A DNA stretch of 64,000 bases. It comes from Luidia sarsii (taxonomy: Eukaryota; Echinodermata; Asteroidea; Paxillosida; Luidiidae). Where the stretch lies: positions 20,205,167 through 20,269,166 of the forward strand of contig OX465109.1 of the NCBI GenBank assembly GCA_949987565.1. Reading direction: 5' to 3'. The position numbers were made by a program, and so were the translations under genes. Shown piece after piece: positions 1 to 10,500 of this stretch; the stretch's first letter is position 1, and every line of letters starts with the position of its first letter. A model generated the notes under the pieces. The model was not told where the DNA came from. It worked only from the letters and a program-made list of their open reading frames with translations, and made no database searches.

Positions 1-779
1 GCAGAGATTGAGAGAAGAAGGAAAACCGTATCGTGGTTTTAATCACCTTGCTAGCAAAGAAATGTCTCCACTTGGCAAGAACCTTGAATTTTCTTGGAAG
101 TATTATTCCCTGATGATTTGAATTTTTGTCTTAGATCTTGGTTTTAATCACCTTGCCTAGCAAAGAAATGTCTCCACTTGGCAAGAACCTTGAATTTTCT
201 TGGAAGTATTATTCCAGTTGGTTTGGATTTTTTTTTGAGATCTTGGTTTTAATCCCCCAAAGAAATTTCAACTTCAACAAGATCTTGAACTCGCTGGAAA
301 GTTTTATGCTATGCTGGTTTGCTTTTTTTTCATAGAATCCGTACTTTGATCACTCTAGATATGGAGCATTTGACTAAAATGTTGAGGTCTTGATGTTGGG
401 TTGCTAGGAATGGCAATGGCTTGCTAAGTCCTCTTGTTAACATGGACACTACAAATAGTTTAAGAGTGGGGTTGGTCGGGTGCCTGGCAGAAGGGCCTAA
501 GTGCGGTCAGACGTTAAAATCACTTTATTCCTTTAGTCTGGTCCGTTTTATGGCTTTTTACAATTAGCTTTTACTTCATTCTGACGTAATGATTATGTGA
601 ACACGGAATGTGGTTAGGATTGAAGCGCGTACAAAATAATGAGTAATTAAAAAACATTATTGAAATAGTGACCTTCTTTTGGCCTTTTCCCCATCTTGCA
701 AGGCACCCGACGTGTTTTCCTGCAGACAGCAGAAGTGAGTTGCTTGCAATAACTGGTTGTTTCTTCTCTGTGCCTGTAG
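1..779. other. Intron of MOB4 (partial) with tandem duplication
   Basis: No exon is visible. This is the 3' part of the intron before the penultimate MOB4 exon. A segment beginning GGTTTTAATCACCTTG (34) and including CTCCACTTGGCAAGAACC is repeated from 139, with a third degenerate start near 244, giving a period of roughly 105 bp. The rest is AT-rich sequence with no recognised element. Confidence 0.7.
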
Positions 780-891
780 GGTCAGTATCAAGGAGTCCTC
801 TGTGGCTAAGCTGGGCTCAGTCTGTCGTAGGATCTACCGGATTTTCTCCCACGCCTACTTCCACCACCGAGTTCTCTTTGACGATTACGAG
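780..891 (+). CDS. MOB4: MOB4 (phocein), penultimate coding exon
   Basis: MOB4 is a non-catalytic MOB-family adaptor and a subunit of the STRIPAK phosphatase/kinase complex, cytosolic and membrane-associated. The exon follows a TGTAG acceptor and ends at GAG|GTGAGT. After one base finishing an upstream codon it encodes 37 residues, starting [15 protein letters not shown] and ending [11 protein letters not shown]. This matches vertebrate MOB4 almost residue for residue. The IFSHAYFHH stretch supplies the two histidines of the MOB zinc site; the paired cysteines lie in upstream exons outside the window. The final exon is 3.1 kb downstream in a compatible phase. Other MOB family members lack this VSIKESS...[16 protein letters not shown] sequence, so the assignment to MOB4 rather than MOB1/2/3 is firm. 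Confidence 0.95.
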
Positions 892-1856
892 GTGAGTCTT
901 TACATCGTGGATCAAGGCTCTCCTTGGGATGATTAGTCAGCCCCTTTTTTCAAGAAACATTGGAAATACTTGAGCCTTGTCTTGGAAGCCTCGAATGCCC
1001 AGGTTTCCTTTTGCTCAAAGGTTGATTGCTAGTAAGGATGAGTTGTTTGAAACCCAGAAGTGTTAGGGTTAGAGTAGGATAAGATTTGAAGGTTTGCATG
1101 GTGCAAATACCAAGTAGGAGGTTTGCGGTGACACCATGTACATCATCTCTTAACCACTTCGCGCTGGGGGGTTTTTCAGCGCCGATGACTGCCATATGGG
1201 GGTTTTTGAACAATGCATCATTTTCAAATCTCGCTAAAACAATCGGAACAATATATTTATGTGAAATAAATCGATAGTATACTATGGGTACAAGAGAGTA
1301 AAACCTGGCACAATTCGGACGTCGTTGTGGCTTTTGTCAAGAGATTATCTGTTCGAAAAGGGCCCTTTGTGCATCGTCAATGGACCGTAACGGACGTGTG
1401 TGTGTGCGTGCGTGTACGCTGCTGACAATCCCTGACCGCAGACTCCAACCTCCACTCCAGGCAGTCAAATCTTTGAGTTGGTCGGCCACAAACGAGCGTA
1501 CAGATTACGGTAAAGAATGTGGGGGGAATTCCAATGCCAGACCGACGACCGTTGGGCTGTGTGGCATGCAAAGACAATGTCCCCCGCGTGCTTTCAGCTG
1601 CAGCGCGGTATCCCTCGATCCTCAACAGTAAAAGTCCCACAATTGCACAATTACTGCTGCTAATCTTGCAATTCATGTGGCAACTTGCGTCAAAAAGGGT
1701 CTTTGTACTGATTCGTATTGCTTTGTTCTAAGCTGAAAAGAGTCTTTGTTTAGAATGTGGACAATAGTGGTGCCCGGATTCGGAGGGCCCCGTTGCATAG
1801 GCAATCCAATTGACCTCCGGATTTGGAGGTCCCGGCGCGAAGTGGTTAAGAGAAGG

Positions 1857-2297
1857 ATTATGATAAGATTTGAAGGTTTGCACGTTGGAAATACCAAATA
1901 GGAGGTTTAGGGTGACACCATGTACATCATCTCTTAAGAGAAGGAGTATGATAAGATTTGAAGGTATGTTGGAAATACCAAGTAGGAGGTTTAGGGTGAC
2001 ACCATGTACATCATCTCTTAAGATAATGAGTATGATAAGATTTGAAGGTTTGCACGGTGGAAATACCAAGTAGGGGGTTTGCGGTGACACCATGTACATC
2101 ATCTCTTAAGAGAAGGAGTATGATAAGATTTGAAGGTTTGCACATTGGAAATACCAAGTAGGAGGTTTAGGATGACACCATGTACATCATCTCTTAAGAG
2201 AAGGAGTATGATAAGATTATTGAAGGTTTGCACAGTGGAAATACCAAGTAGGAGGTTTAGGGTGACACCATGTACATCATCTCTTAAGAGAAGGAGT
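1857..2297 (-). repeat. Family B, five-unit ~88-bp tandem array
   Basis: Units start with TGATAAGATTTGAAGG near 1861, 1949, 2033, 2121 and 2209, so periods are 88, 84, 88 and 88 bp. Each contains GGTGACACCATGTACATCAT and CTCTTAAGAGAAGGAG. This is the reverse complement of the distal half of the element seen whole at 12348-12465, 21350-21490 and in the 23845-24565 fold-back. At 2305-2345 the array runs into the adjoining GAGCCGGTAACTCAAC module. Confidence 0.9.
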
Positions 2298-2541
2298 AGG
2301 CCTATTGCTCTGTAAAGAGCCGGTAACTCAACATTCGGGTAGTGTGTACTCTGCCCATTGTCTTTTGACATACCAGAGAAAGAGAATTGAAAGGGCAAAG
2401 AAGGTGCCCTTGACAAAGCCCCCCTCCCCTCCCTGGGTAGAGGTAGAGCCAATTAGGCTCCCTCCTCTTGCCTCAACTCTCCTGACCACCCACCCACGAG
2501 GATTTAATCAATGTGAATAACGAGGAAGGTCTTGGCCGTGG

Positions 2542-2573
2542 GGAAAGATCCTGCTAGGATCCAAACGTCAGTC
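2542..2573 (+). repeat. Family A motif, diverged copy
   Basis: GAAAGATCCTGCTAGGATCC followed by AAACGTCAG is one or two changes from the family A consensus, in which GGTCCTGCTAGGATCGAAAC precedes GTCAGGCCC. Confidence 0.7.
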
Positions 2574-3110
2574 CTTCCTAATTGCTTTAGAATGTCCCAG
2601 TTTTTATGTGAAAATGAGGAAGTAATGTGAAAATATGGGCAACTTCTAAAGGTGTTGATTCTGTGCCAAGATTTGTATTGGTGCTCAGTTCAGTTGCCAG
2701 TTGTGGATGGGATTGAAGCCATGGGCTATGGCTAATGCTATGGGTGATATCATGCACAGACCATGCAAATGTATGCCCTTCCTTCACAGTCATAGCCCTA
2801 GCCATGTCTTTTTCACCCACTTTTAGAATACAATGTAACCGCGTATAAAACATCACAACTTGTTTCCTCTTACTTAGAATATAAGTTTTTGTGTTGATAA
2901 GAGTGTAATTCCATGAGGGTTTATCCGATCCGAAGTACAATTGGTACTGTATGCCTAGTGCTTTGCCCGATTGCCTGGTGATTTGAGCAGAGATGAGAAG
3001 GTATCAATTCAATGAGTGTTTGCCGGACACGCAGATAGTAGGCCTACTGTAAGCCAGTGCTTTGCCTGAATAGTGAATACAACTGAATTGTGTAGGGATT
3101 GAACAATTGA

Positions 3111-3415
3111 CAAAGAAAACTTTGACTGGACCGGGACTTGAACCCGAGACCTCTGGATTAATATACCACTGCTCTTCCATCAGAGCTATCCAGCCCTTAG
3201 ATGGTGGCCTTCCAAAAATAGTCAACTAGTCTTTGGCACACCAGTGCTCTTACCATCTGAGCTATCCAGCCCTTAGATGGTGGCCTTCCAAAAATAGTCA
3301 ACTAGTCTTTGGCACACCAGCGCTCTTACCATCTGAGCTATCCAGCCCTTAGATGGTGGCCTTCCAAAAATAGTCAACTAGTCTTTGACAGGGTGGGGGC
3401 GCCAGTCAGAAGCAA
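3111..3415 (-). repeat. SINE-1 (tRNA-derived), three head units
   Basis: Read on the minus strand, three A-box half-units (GGGCTGGATAGCTCAGATGG at 3183, 3259 and 3335, spacing 76 bp) precede one B-box half with GGTTCAAGTCCCGGTCC. The B-box unit gives the 3' half of a tRNA-like cloverleaf and is followed by AGTCAAAGTTTTCTTTG. This is a retroposon, not a functional tRNA gene. Confidence 0.9.
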
Positions 3416-3605
3416 TTCAATCATTAACTGTCGTATATCTCCAGGGATCACACCCCTGCTTTCATTCAGATGCAAACAACCAATATTTGTAAATTTGGTT
3501 ACAGCAGCTCGGGGATCAAAGTGGATGCAGCTTTTTCAATTCAAGTCAAACAAACAAAGGAAAAACCTGACTAGGAACTTTTAAACAAATTGACAAAAAA
3601 ATTGA

Positions 3606-3740
3606 CAAAGAAAACTTTGACTGGACCGGGATTTGAACCCGAGACCTCTGGAATAATGTACCAGTGCTCTTCCATCTGAGCTATCAAGCCTTTAGATGGT
3701 GGCCTTCCCTAAAAGTCAACTAGTCTTTGCCGGGGTGTAG
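3606..3740 (-). repeat. SINE-1, single head unit
   Basis: This minus-strand copy has one A-box half and one B box (GGTTCAAATCCCGGTCC). The unit lies 190 bp from the three-unit copy and has the same orientation. Confidence 0.88.
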
Positions 3741-4028
3741 TCAACTAGTCTTTTTGTGTAGGGATTAGAATGTAAATCAATGAGTTAGGGGAAATCCAGG
3801 CTGCTGAGATGGGTCTAGTCATAAAGTTCTCAATAAGTGTGGATCACTTGCCATCCAAATCCAGAGCTCCCCAAGGAGGCATACCTGAAACATCAACTCC
3901 TTAGGATCATAAGATTGATGACATGTGTTGAAGTACTATCAAACCATCACGTTCCTGCTCTGACATGTGTGAAGGTCAAGCTCACAGTACCACTCTCTTT
4001 TCATCTCTCTCCTGTTCCCGTCTCACAG

Positions 4029-4172
4029 AACGAGACCTATCTCTGTCGACGCTTCACCACGTTTGTCACCAAATACAACCTGATGTCTAAGGATAACCTC
4101 ATCGTGCCCATCCTGGAGCAAGGCAAGACCGAGTTGGAAATAGCCGAGCCGCCCACAGAGTCCTCAGCCTGA
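4029..4172 (+). CDS. MOB4: MOB4 (phocein), last coding exon
   Basis: The exon follows CTCACAG and encodes 47 residues plus TGA (4170-4172). It starts [19 protein letters not shown] and continues [10 protein letters not shown]. In human MOB4 the equivalent is NETFLCHRFTKFVMKYNLM followed by the same [11 protein letters not shown], so the end of the MOB fold is essentially unchanged. The last ~15 residues (acidic, ending TESSA) diverge, as expected for the variable MOB4 tail. The phase is 0, matching the exon at 780-891. Start and middle exons are outside the window. Confidence 0.96.
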   Translation, partial: NETYLCRRFTTFVTKYNLMSKDNLIVPILEQGKTELEIAEPPTESSA

Positions 4173-5126
4173 GGAGCCTACCAGAGGTCACCTCATTCCT
4201 AAGAGATCAGTCTGTATCAAGAGTCGCCCAGGAATTTGCTGCCGGGGAGTCAAACCTTTTTGCCAGCTGGGATACAAAAAGGACCTATTTAAAGAAGAAG
4301 AAAAAAAAAGGAAGAAAAAATGGTTCAGCATGTCAAGCAGCTTGCGGCATCTACTCTCATTAGGAAGCCGGCAGACTCAAGAAACATGTTAGGACGGAGG
4401 TCACTGGCAATTTGCGAGAAGGGCAGTATCCTACTGTAATGATCGCGTCTGTTGAATCTATAAAAAGGTTGCAGAAGTAGGGCACTCCTCAGGAACTGAC
4501 CGGCGGGAGAAGATTCTCCCTGAATCTTGCAGCCTCCTCGTGTCTCCTCTCTCCTCCCTGTTGTCATTCTGTGCCATCGGCGGATCAATCATCCGTTGCA
4601 CATTAAACTAAGCCATCTATCTCCACCTGATTAGATTATTCATTGTCGTCTGCCTTGGAACTGTGCTCTGCACTGACCTACTTCTGTACGACCTACTTCC
4701 CTGGCTCCAGAGTCTCCAAATCTCTCCATCCACACATTATCCCCTCGGATGCATTCAGGGTCCTGTCAGATCTATTTTAACCAGAAATCTGTTGGCAATA
4801 GCCATCAAGGTCGCGGGTTGATAGAACCCGTGATCAGGATTCCTTCCGCCGTCTAGACAGGAGCAATCTGAAGCAGGCCCAGCCCAAAGCAGATGGGACG
4901 AGTTACACTCACAATCAGGCGCCCTTTGACCCTCCCATCCCTGCATCATTAGTGACTGGATGTTATTGCAAACATCCATCCGTGTGTTCCCTCAAGTTCT
5001 TTTCAAGTAACCCCCACATGTTCCCACTCAGACTGACAGGAACGTTAATCCATGTAGTTTTCTCAGAAAAGGCATTTAATAAGTCTTTTGTTTGTTCAAA
5101 CAAAGAATAAGGAAACATCTTTCAAC

Positions 5127-5207
5127 TTTGACTGGATAGGTTTTGCGTACCAGTGCTCTTACCATCTGAGCTATCAGGCCCTTAGATGATGGCCTTCCCT
5201 AATAGTT
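5127..5207 (-). repeat. SINE-1 head fragment
   Basis: The A-box half (GAGCTATCAGGCCCTTAGAT on the plus strand) is present, but the B-box part is deleted and runs directly into CTTTGACTGGATAGG. Confidence 0.75.
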
Positions 5208-5561
5208 GTTTTTCCGCAAAGAATCTCTCTGCTATAGGAGATAATACAAATTGAATAGAAACTGCCATCACGGTGATCAGGTACTTGTCTGATATGTTGT
5301 GAATGTAGTTGGTTATAATGATTAACCCATCTATATCTATCTTCATTGCATCTGTAAAGTCATAGGCCTTCAAGAATTCGTTTGCAAAAGTCTACTCTTC
5401 TGATTTGCACGATGGTTATATAAAAGACTTTGTCTTTGTGTGTCTTTGTGCTCATAAATCATAATTGTTTTATAAAGGTTCTTTTTTCATTACTAGACTT
5501 GTGAATGTGTGACGATGTACAAAATGTTATTTATTTGATATTTAGGGGGATTTTTTTTAGC

Positions 5562-5567
5562 AATAAA
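5562..5567 (+). terminator. Candidate poly(A) signal of MOB4
   Basis: A canonical AATAAA lies 1.39 kb after the MOB4 stop, with GT/T-rich sequence just before it. Confidence 0.4.
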
Positions 5568-5570
5568 AAT

Positions 5571-7300
5571 TGAAATATCCGTGTTAGTGAGGGATAAAAA
5601 AAAAGTCTGAATGTTTTGTACTGAGTATTGTTAAAGAAATCCAAAAGAATTAAGTTAGGAATGTGTGCAATCAACATGCACATCATCATGGCCATTTGAG
5701 CATGGAAAATAGCGCCCTCAACAGAGAATGCAAGAGGCAGATACTAGAGTTGTATCTTTTGATAATCCCCTCTTCACAAACTAGCTTTTTTATGGTGAAG
5801 ACAACGTCGTGATAAAAAAAAGTATTTTGTCAGGAATAATACTGACATAACTACTGGTACTTGATCAGATGAGACGGTTTTCGTTTCTGCTTGTCACTAG
5901 TGACTTCTGAGTTATCAGATATTGGATCGGTAATCTTTATGATACAACCAGCAGAAATCCCGCAGGTAGACAAAGCAAACAAAGAAGCCAATGATTAAAG
6001 GTTGCTTTTGGAAGAGTGAAATCGGTGGTAGAGATGACCGCCTCGCAGCATCAAGAGAGCCCAACACAGTCATGATGTCGAGTTCATGCAACTGGTGATA
6101 GACCAGCCTAAGAGAAGTAACGGTCACAACCCCGAGTGGTGATTTGTGACGGAGCAGACGGGGAGCCGAGTAGAGGCCTTCGTCTTCGCTATGTCCACTC
6201 CGGCTTCGAAGGGAATCCACAATGTGTGGAAGTCATTTAGTGGATGGTAAGTAGCCGATGGCAGTGCATTGGTTGGTGGATGTTTGGGGTAAAGCCCGCG
6301 TCATAACTGACTGGTAATGGCGTCTCATGGATCGTACACTATCTCTTCTCAAAGATTTAAAATATATTACCAATTGAAAGCGGCTTACTGACTAGAATTT
6401 CTTGAAGTACAAGTCAAACCATGAGAATGCCCGATGGTTAGATCACAGCAAGACCGTTCACAAAGGCAGCCAAAGTTCCTGCTAGGATCGACACGTTGGG
6501 CTGTCTAACATCTCGTAGTTTTACAAACGAGAAAAACTGACTGAAAAATGTCAAAGAAAACTTTGACTGGACCGGGACTTGAACCCGAGACCTCTGGACT
6601 AACACACCAGTGCTCTTACCATCTGAGCTATCCAGCCCTTAGATGGTGGCCTTCCCTAATAGTCAACTAGTCTTTGGCACACCAGCGCTCTTACCATCTG
6701 AGCTATCCAGCCCTTAGATGGCGGCCTTCCCTAATAGTCAACTAGTCTTTGGCACACCAGCGCTCTTACCACCTGAGCTATCCAGCCCTTAGATGGTGGC
6801 CTTCCCTATAGGCCTAATAGTCAACTAGTCTTTGCCGGGGTGGGGGCGCCAGTTAGAAGCAATTCTACATTTACTGCAGTATATCTCCATGGATAATGCC
6901 CCTGTTTTCATGCAGATGCAAAGCAGGTACTAATTATGTTAGATATAGGCATACGACTGTAGACAAACAAATGCGATTCGAATGTCTTCATTGTGAGAAT
7001 AAGCAAAAGGTTTACAAAAGGTAAGATCATGCAAAATCCTTTTTTGTGAACACACTACATACTCTCAAAGAAGAATTATGCATGGTGTTACCGCAAACCA
7101 CTATTACTTATTCTGTAGACAAACAGTTGTGATTTGCAAGGAGAAATCGTCATAGGAATCAACAGTCTGTGAATAAATCGAATATCCCCAGGACAAAGAA
7201 GAACACTCCAGAGGAAGACAATGATCAGATCCTTGGCCCATTCAGTCGTCGACAAGAAAGAGCAAGCCAAGAAGACGCTACCTTTAACGATGGACAAGAG
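5571..7300. other. Intergenic region between MOB4 and ABCG
   Basis: No gene is recognised. It contains a SINE-1 copy with three head units at 6551-6856 and a degenerate family A trace near 6474-6499. The ABCG reading frame is open leftwards to 7133, so a 5' coding exon or the 5' UTR of ABCG could lie here. Confidence 0.6.
6551..6856 (-). repeat. SINE-1, three head units
   Basis: On the minus strand, A-box halves lie at 6625, 6700 and 6775 (exact 75-bp steps), with a single B-box half at 6560-6600. The design is the same as at 3111-3415. Confidence 0.9.
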
Positions 7301-7526
7301 ATGGATTCCCTGGCTCCCGCCATCCATCACTCGGAGGAGGGCGGGCCACCAGCGGCTCTGGCCGGGACCGGACGTGGACGTCACGGGCGCTTGACGAACG
7401 AGGGCAGGCTGGTCACCCTTGCCTGGGCAGACCTATGGGCGGAGACAAGGGCGGGCAAGACAGAGACCATGTGTCAGAAGATTTGGGGAAAGCGGGAGGA
7501 AAAGTCCAAGACGATACTCAGAGAAG
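7301..7526 (+). CDS. ABCG exon 1 (N-terminal region)
   Basis: ATG at 7301 has a good context (G at -3, G at +4) and gives 75 codons plus one base. The stretch [13 protein letters not shown] and the terminal KTILRE match the start of white-family ABC domains. The frame is open upstream to 7133 without another ATG, so an upstream exon joined at CAACAG (7165) or CCCCAG cannot be ruled out. The donor is GAAG|GTCAGG. Confidence 0.75.
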
Positions 7527-10500
7527 GTCAGGAAAAGAATATACGAGTATGGCATTATTTCTTCTAGTATTCCTTCACCTCTATAATATCGTGGGCGCGT
7601 AGCTATAGTGCATTGTGGAGATAGGACAATAGCTTGAATAGGTCTCCACAGAGAAATTGCAAAGGTGCATAGGTCTCCGCAAGGATTTCACCAATCTAGT
7701 CTTTGGATATAACTCAAAAAGGGATATTTGTGATGGTTAAGAATTTGTCACAAATTGAATTGTTATATATAGGCCTAAGGGACATACGGTCCAAATTTCT
7801 ACCCAGGAAAGTGAATGTGGTTGAAACGAGACCATTTCTAAAACATTGTATCTCACTCGGAGTGCACGAGAGCAAAGCCATGTCTCCACAAGGATACAGA
7901 TTCAGGTGTGGGTGTATACAAGTTATAGTTACTCTGCCTTTGAGAAAGGTCCTGCTAGGATCGAAACGTCAGGCCCACTTAATTTTAAGAAGTTATAGCA
8001 GTGTTATCTACAAGAATCATCATCATACAGGGTGGTATCACTTTATGTAGGACTGACGACTATCAAACATATCAAACATGAGGCATGCGCTTTTCGTTAC
8101 TACAGCTGCTTCATCTGATGCACGGAAGGGAGTCGGCAAGAAGGGAGGGTAGCTTCGTGTCGTTTGAGTTATTTCAAGACTTTTAAGAGGCGAGGCTTTT
8201 CGATCAGACGATTTTTGTTCTCTTTACAGTGAGCGGCGTGGCTCAGGCGGGCAGACTGACTGCGGTAATGGGAGCCAGGTAATGCCTTCTCGTCAGATAA
8301 ACCCAGATGAGTCCTGTCGCTCCGTTTCAAATAAAGTGAAGATGTGGCAGCGTGAGTCCTCATCTTCAGAGAAATAATACTAGGATGAGACCATGACGTG
8401 CCTCTCCTCATCCAAACAGATTATACCAATGCTAGTCGGGATGTTGCCAAATCCAATTCACAAATGCTCAAAGCGCACAGAAAAGAAGAGGGTTGAGCAG
8501 AACGAAAAGAAGGAAAAGGTGGAAGGTGGCATGATAATCGATGAACATTAAATTACTATGGCATCAGAAAGGTTTTCAAGGATGTCTTGGTCGGATATGA
8601 TGAGGTAATCTGGTCTAGAGAGTGAGTCCTGCGTGTGCGAAGGTAAGTTCACACCAGGATGTCCCACAGGAGGGGGTGACAAGTTAACCAGACTCGCCAG
8701 AACGGAGTGATCGAGCTGGGTTAAAGAGGTCAAATAAGGACAAACTAACGTGGGGCAGAACCATACACAATAAAAAACAAACAAATGAAAAACTGACTGG
8801 GAACTTTTGAACAAATTTAGAAATTGCCAAAGAAAACTTTGACTGGACCAGGACTTGAACCCGAGACCTCTGGTTTAACATACCAGCGCTCTTACCATCT
8901 GAGCTATCCAGCCCTTAGATGGTGGCCTTTTTCCAAAATAGTCAACTTGTCTTTGCCGGGGTGGGGATGCCAGTCAGAAACAATTCAACCAAATTAAAGG
9001 ATTTACTCTCTGTTTTTACAATGAAAAACAGACAGTAAAACCTTAAATTTGGTTATCTGCCCAATAGCCAATAACTAAGATAACATTAGACGAATAGTCC
9101 ATAGTGGGATATATTGTCTCTCTTGATTTTGGTCTGATTTTGGGACCCAACATTAAATTTTAGCGTTTAATCTTCCACGGCAGTGGCGCAGGTAAATCTA
9201 CCCTGATGAACATCTTGGCCAATCATTGCCCCGGCAACCTTGAGGTCAGAGGTCACGTGATGGCGACCGAGTCTGGGAAGAGACTGCCCTCTATCGACGA
9301 GATATCTGCCTACGTCCCACAAGAAGACGAGTTCGTCGAGTCGATGACTGTCAGGGAACATCTCGTGTTCCAGGTTCGCACTTAGCGTTTCATCGAGTAA
9401 ACCTCGCAGAACATTGAATCAAGAATTAGAGAAGATAAAGGCAGTTTATAGGTTCTTTGTAAATTATGCAATTTTTTGTAAACAAGTAAGAGGTCGGGAC
9501 TTAGTCAACGAAATCATTTGTGGAATCTAAATTGAAAAAAATATATATCCTAACGGGCCTGACGTCGTTTCGATCCTAGCAGTACCTTTCTCTAGTCAGT
9601 CAGCAGTTTGCAAAAAAAAATCCATATTATTGTTGAAAAAAACACACTGTTCTGTAACCTGTTTTTCTCAGTTCTGTTTTCGATATCCCCAGCATCAAGC
9701 ACGGTTCTCTCGATTCCTTCGTATAGGCTAGACTGAGAACAAGACGACACACCAGCATGGAAGAGAAGATGGAACAGGTGGAGTCTGTGCTGCAAGAGGT
9801 ACGGACAGGTGTATCCCAAGTCATTCTATAGCTAACCTGATAACTCGATGAACATGTAGACAACTCATTGGCTCGCGCGACAAGCACGTGACATACTGAC
9901 TGTGTCATGTGACTAGCAGTTCCTGTAGTCGATTTCACCAAACTCATCGTAACTTACGACCAATCGCAAGATGATGAGCTATGAGCAGAAACCATACGGC
10001 CTATCACAAGTGTACGATGGGTTATTCAATATCCACCGTAAGATGAGTTTCAATGCATCGTTAGGCTTTGTGAAATCCATCCCAGTAGTCGATTTCACCA
10101 AACACATCGTGACTTACGATCAATCGCAAGACGATGAGCGATGCATACAGACCATACTGTGCATCACAACTTACGATGGATTATCCATGGTAAGTTGAGT
10201 TACGATGCATCGTAAGGCATTGTGAAATCTTCCTCCATGGTGAAATCCACCCAGGTCACCTGACCCTCTCCACTTGGTTTCTCCTTCGTGCAGCTTTCCC
10301 TGGTGAAATGTGCAGACTGCATTATCGGGAGTCTTAGTACGTCATCCGGACGGTTATCTGGAGGGGAGAGGAAACGCCTGTCGTTCGCTTCGGAGGCGAG
10401 TCGGCAACCAGACATTCGTTTGGATAAAACAAGCCAGTGTTTCTGGCTCTGATCGTAACATGGAATCGCGATCGAGCTGGTGCTGTATTTGCACCGAATG

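Larger units (their letters stand above)
892..4028. other. MOB4 last intron, repeat-rich
   Basis: The intron runs from GTGAGT to CTCACAG. It contains a lone unit of repeat family B at 1075-1160, a five-unit array of that family (1857-2297), a family A fragment (2542-2573), pieces of SINE family 2 (2850-3075) and two SINE-1 copies (3111-3415, 3606-3740). Open frames in 1380-1730 have no recognisable product. Confidence 0.75.
4173..5570 (+). other. MOB4: Probable MOB4 3' UTR
   Basis: No coding sequence is seen after the stop. An ATTAAA at 4602 is a possible early polyadenylation signal and AATAAA at 5562-5567 a later one. A fragment of SINE-1 is embedded at 5127-5207. The true transcript end cannot be fixed from sequence alone. 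Confidence 0.55.

Noticed and set aside
9164..9183. Upstream extension of ABCG exon 3 (RLIFHG before SGAGKST)
   Set aside because: The TTTTAG acceptor is plausible and in frame, but the micro-exon at 8230-8278 joins perfectly to 9184 and restores the standard MGASGAGKST.
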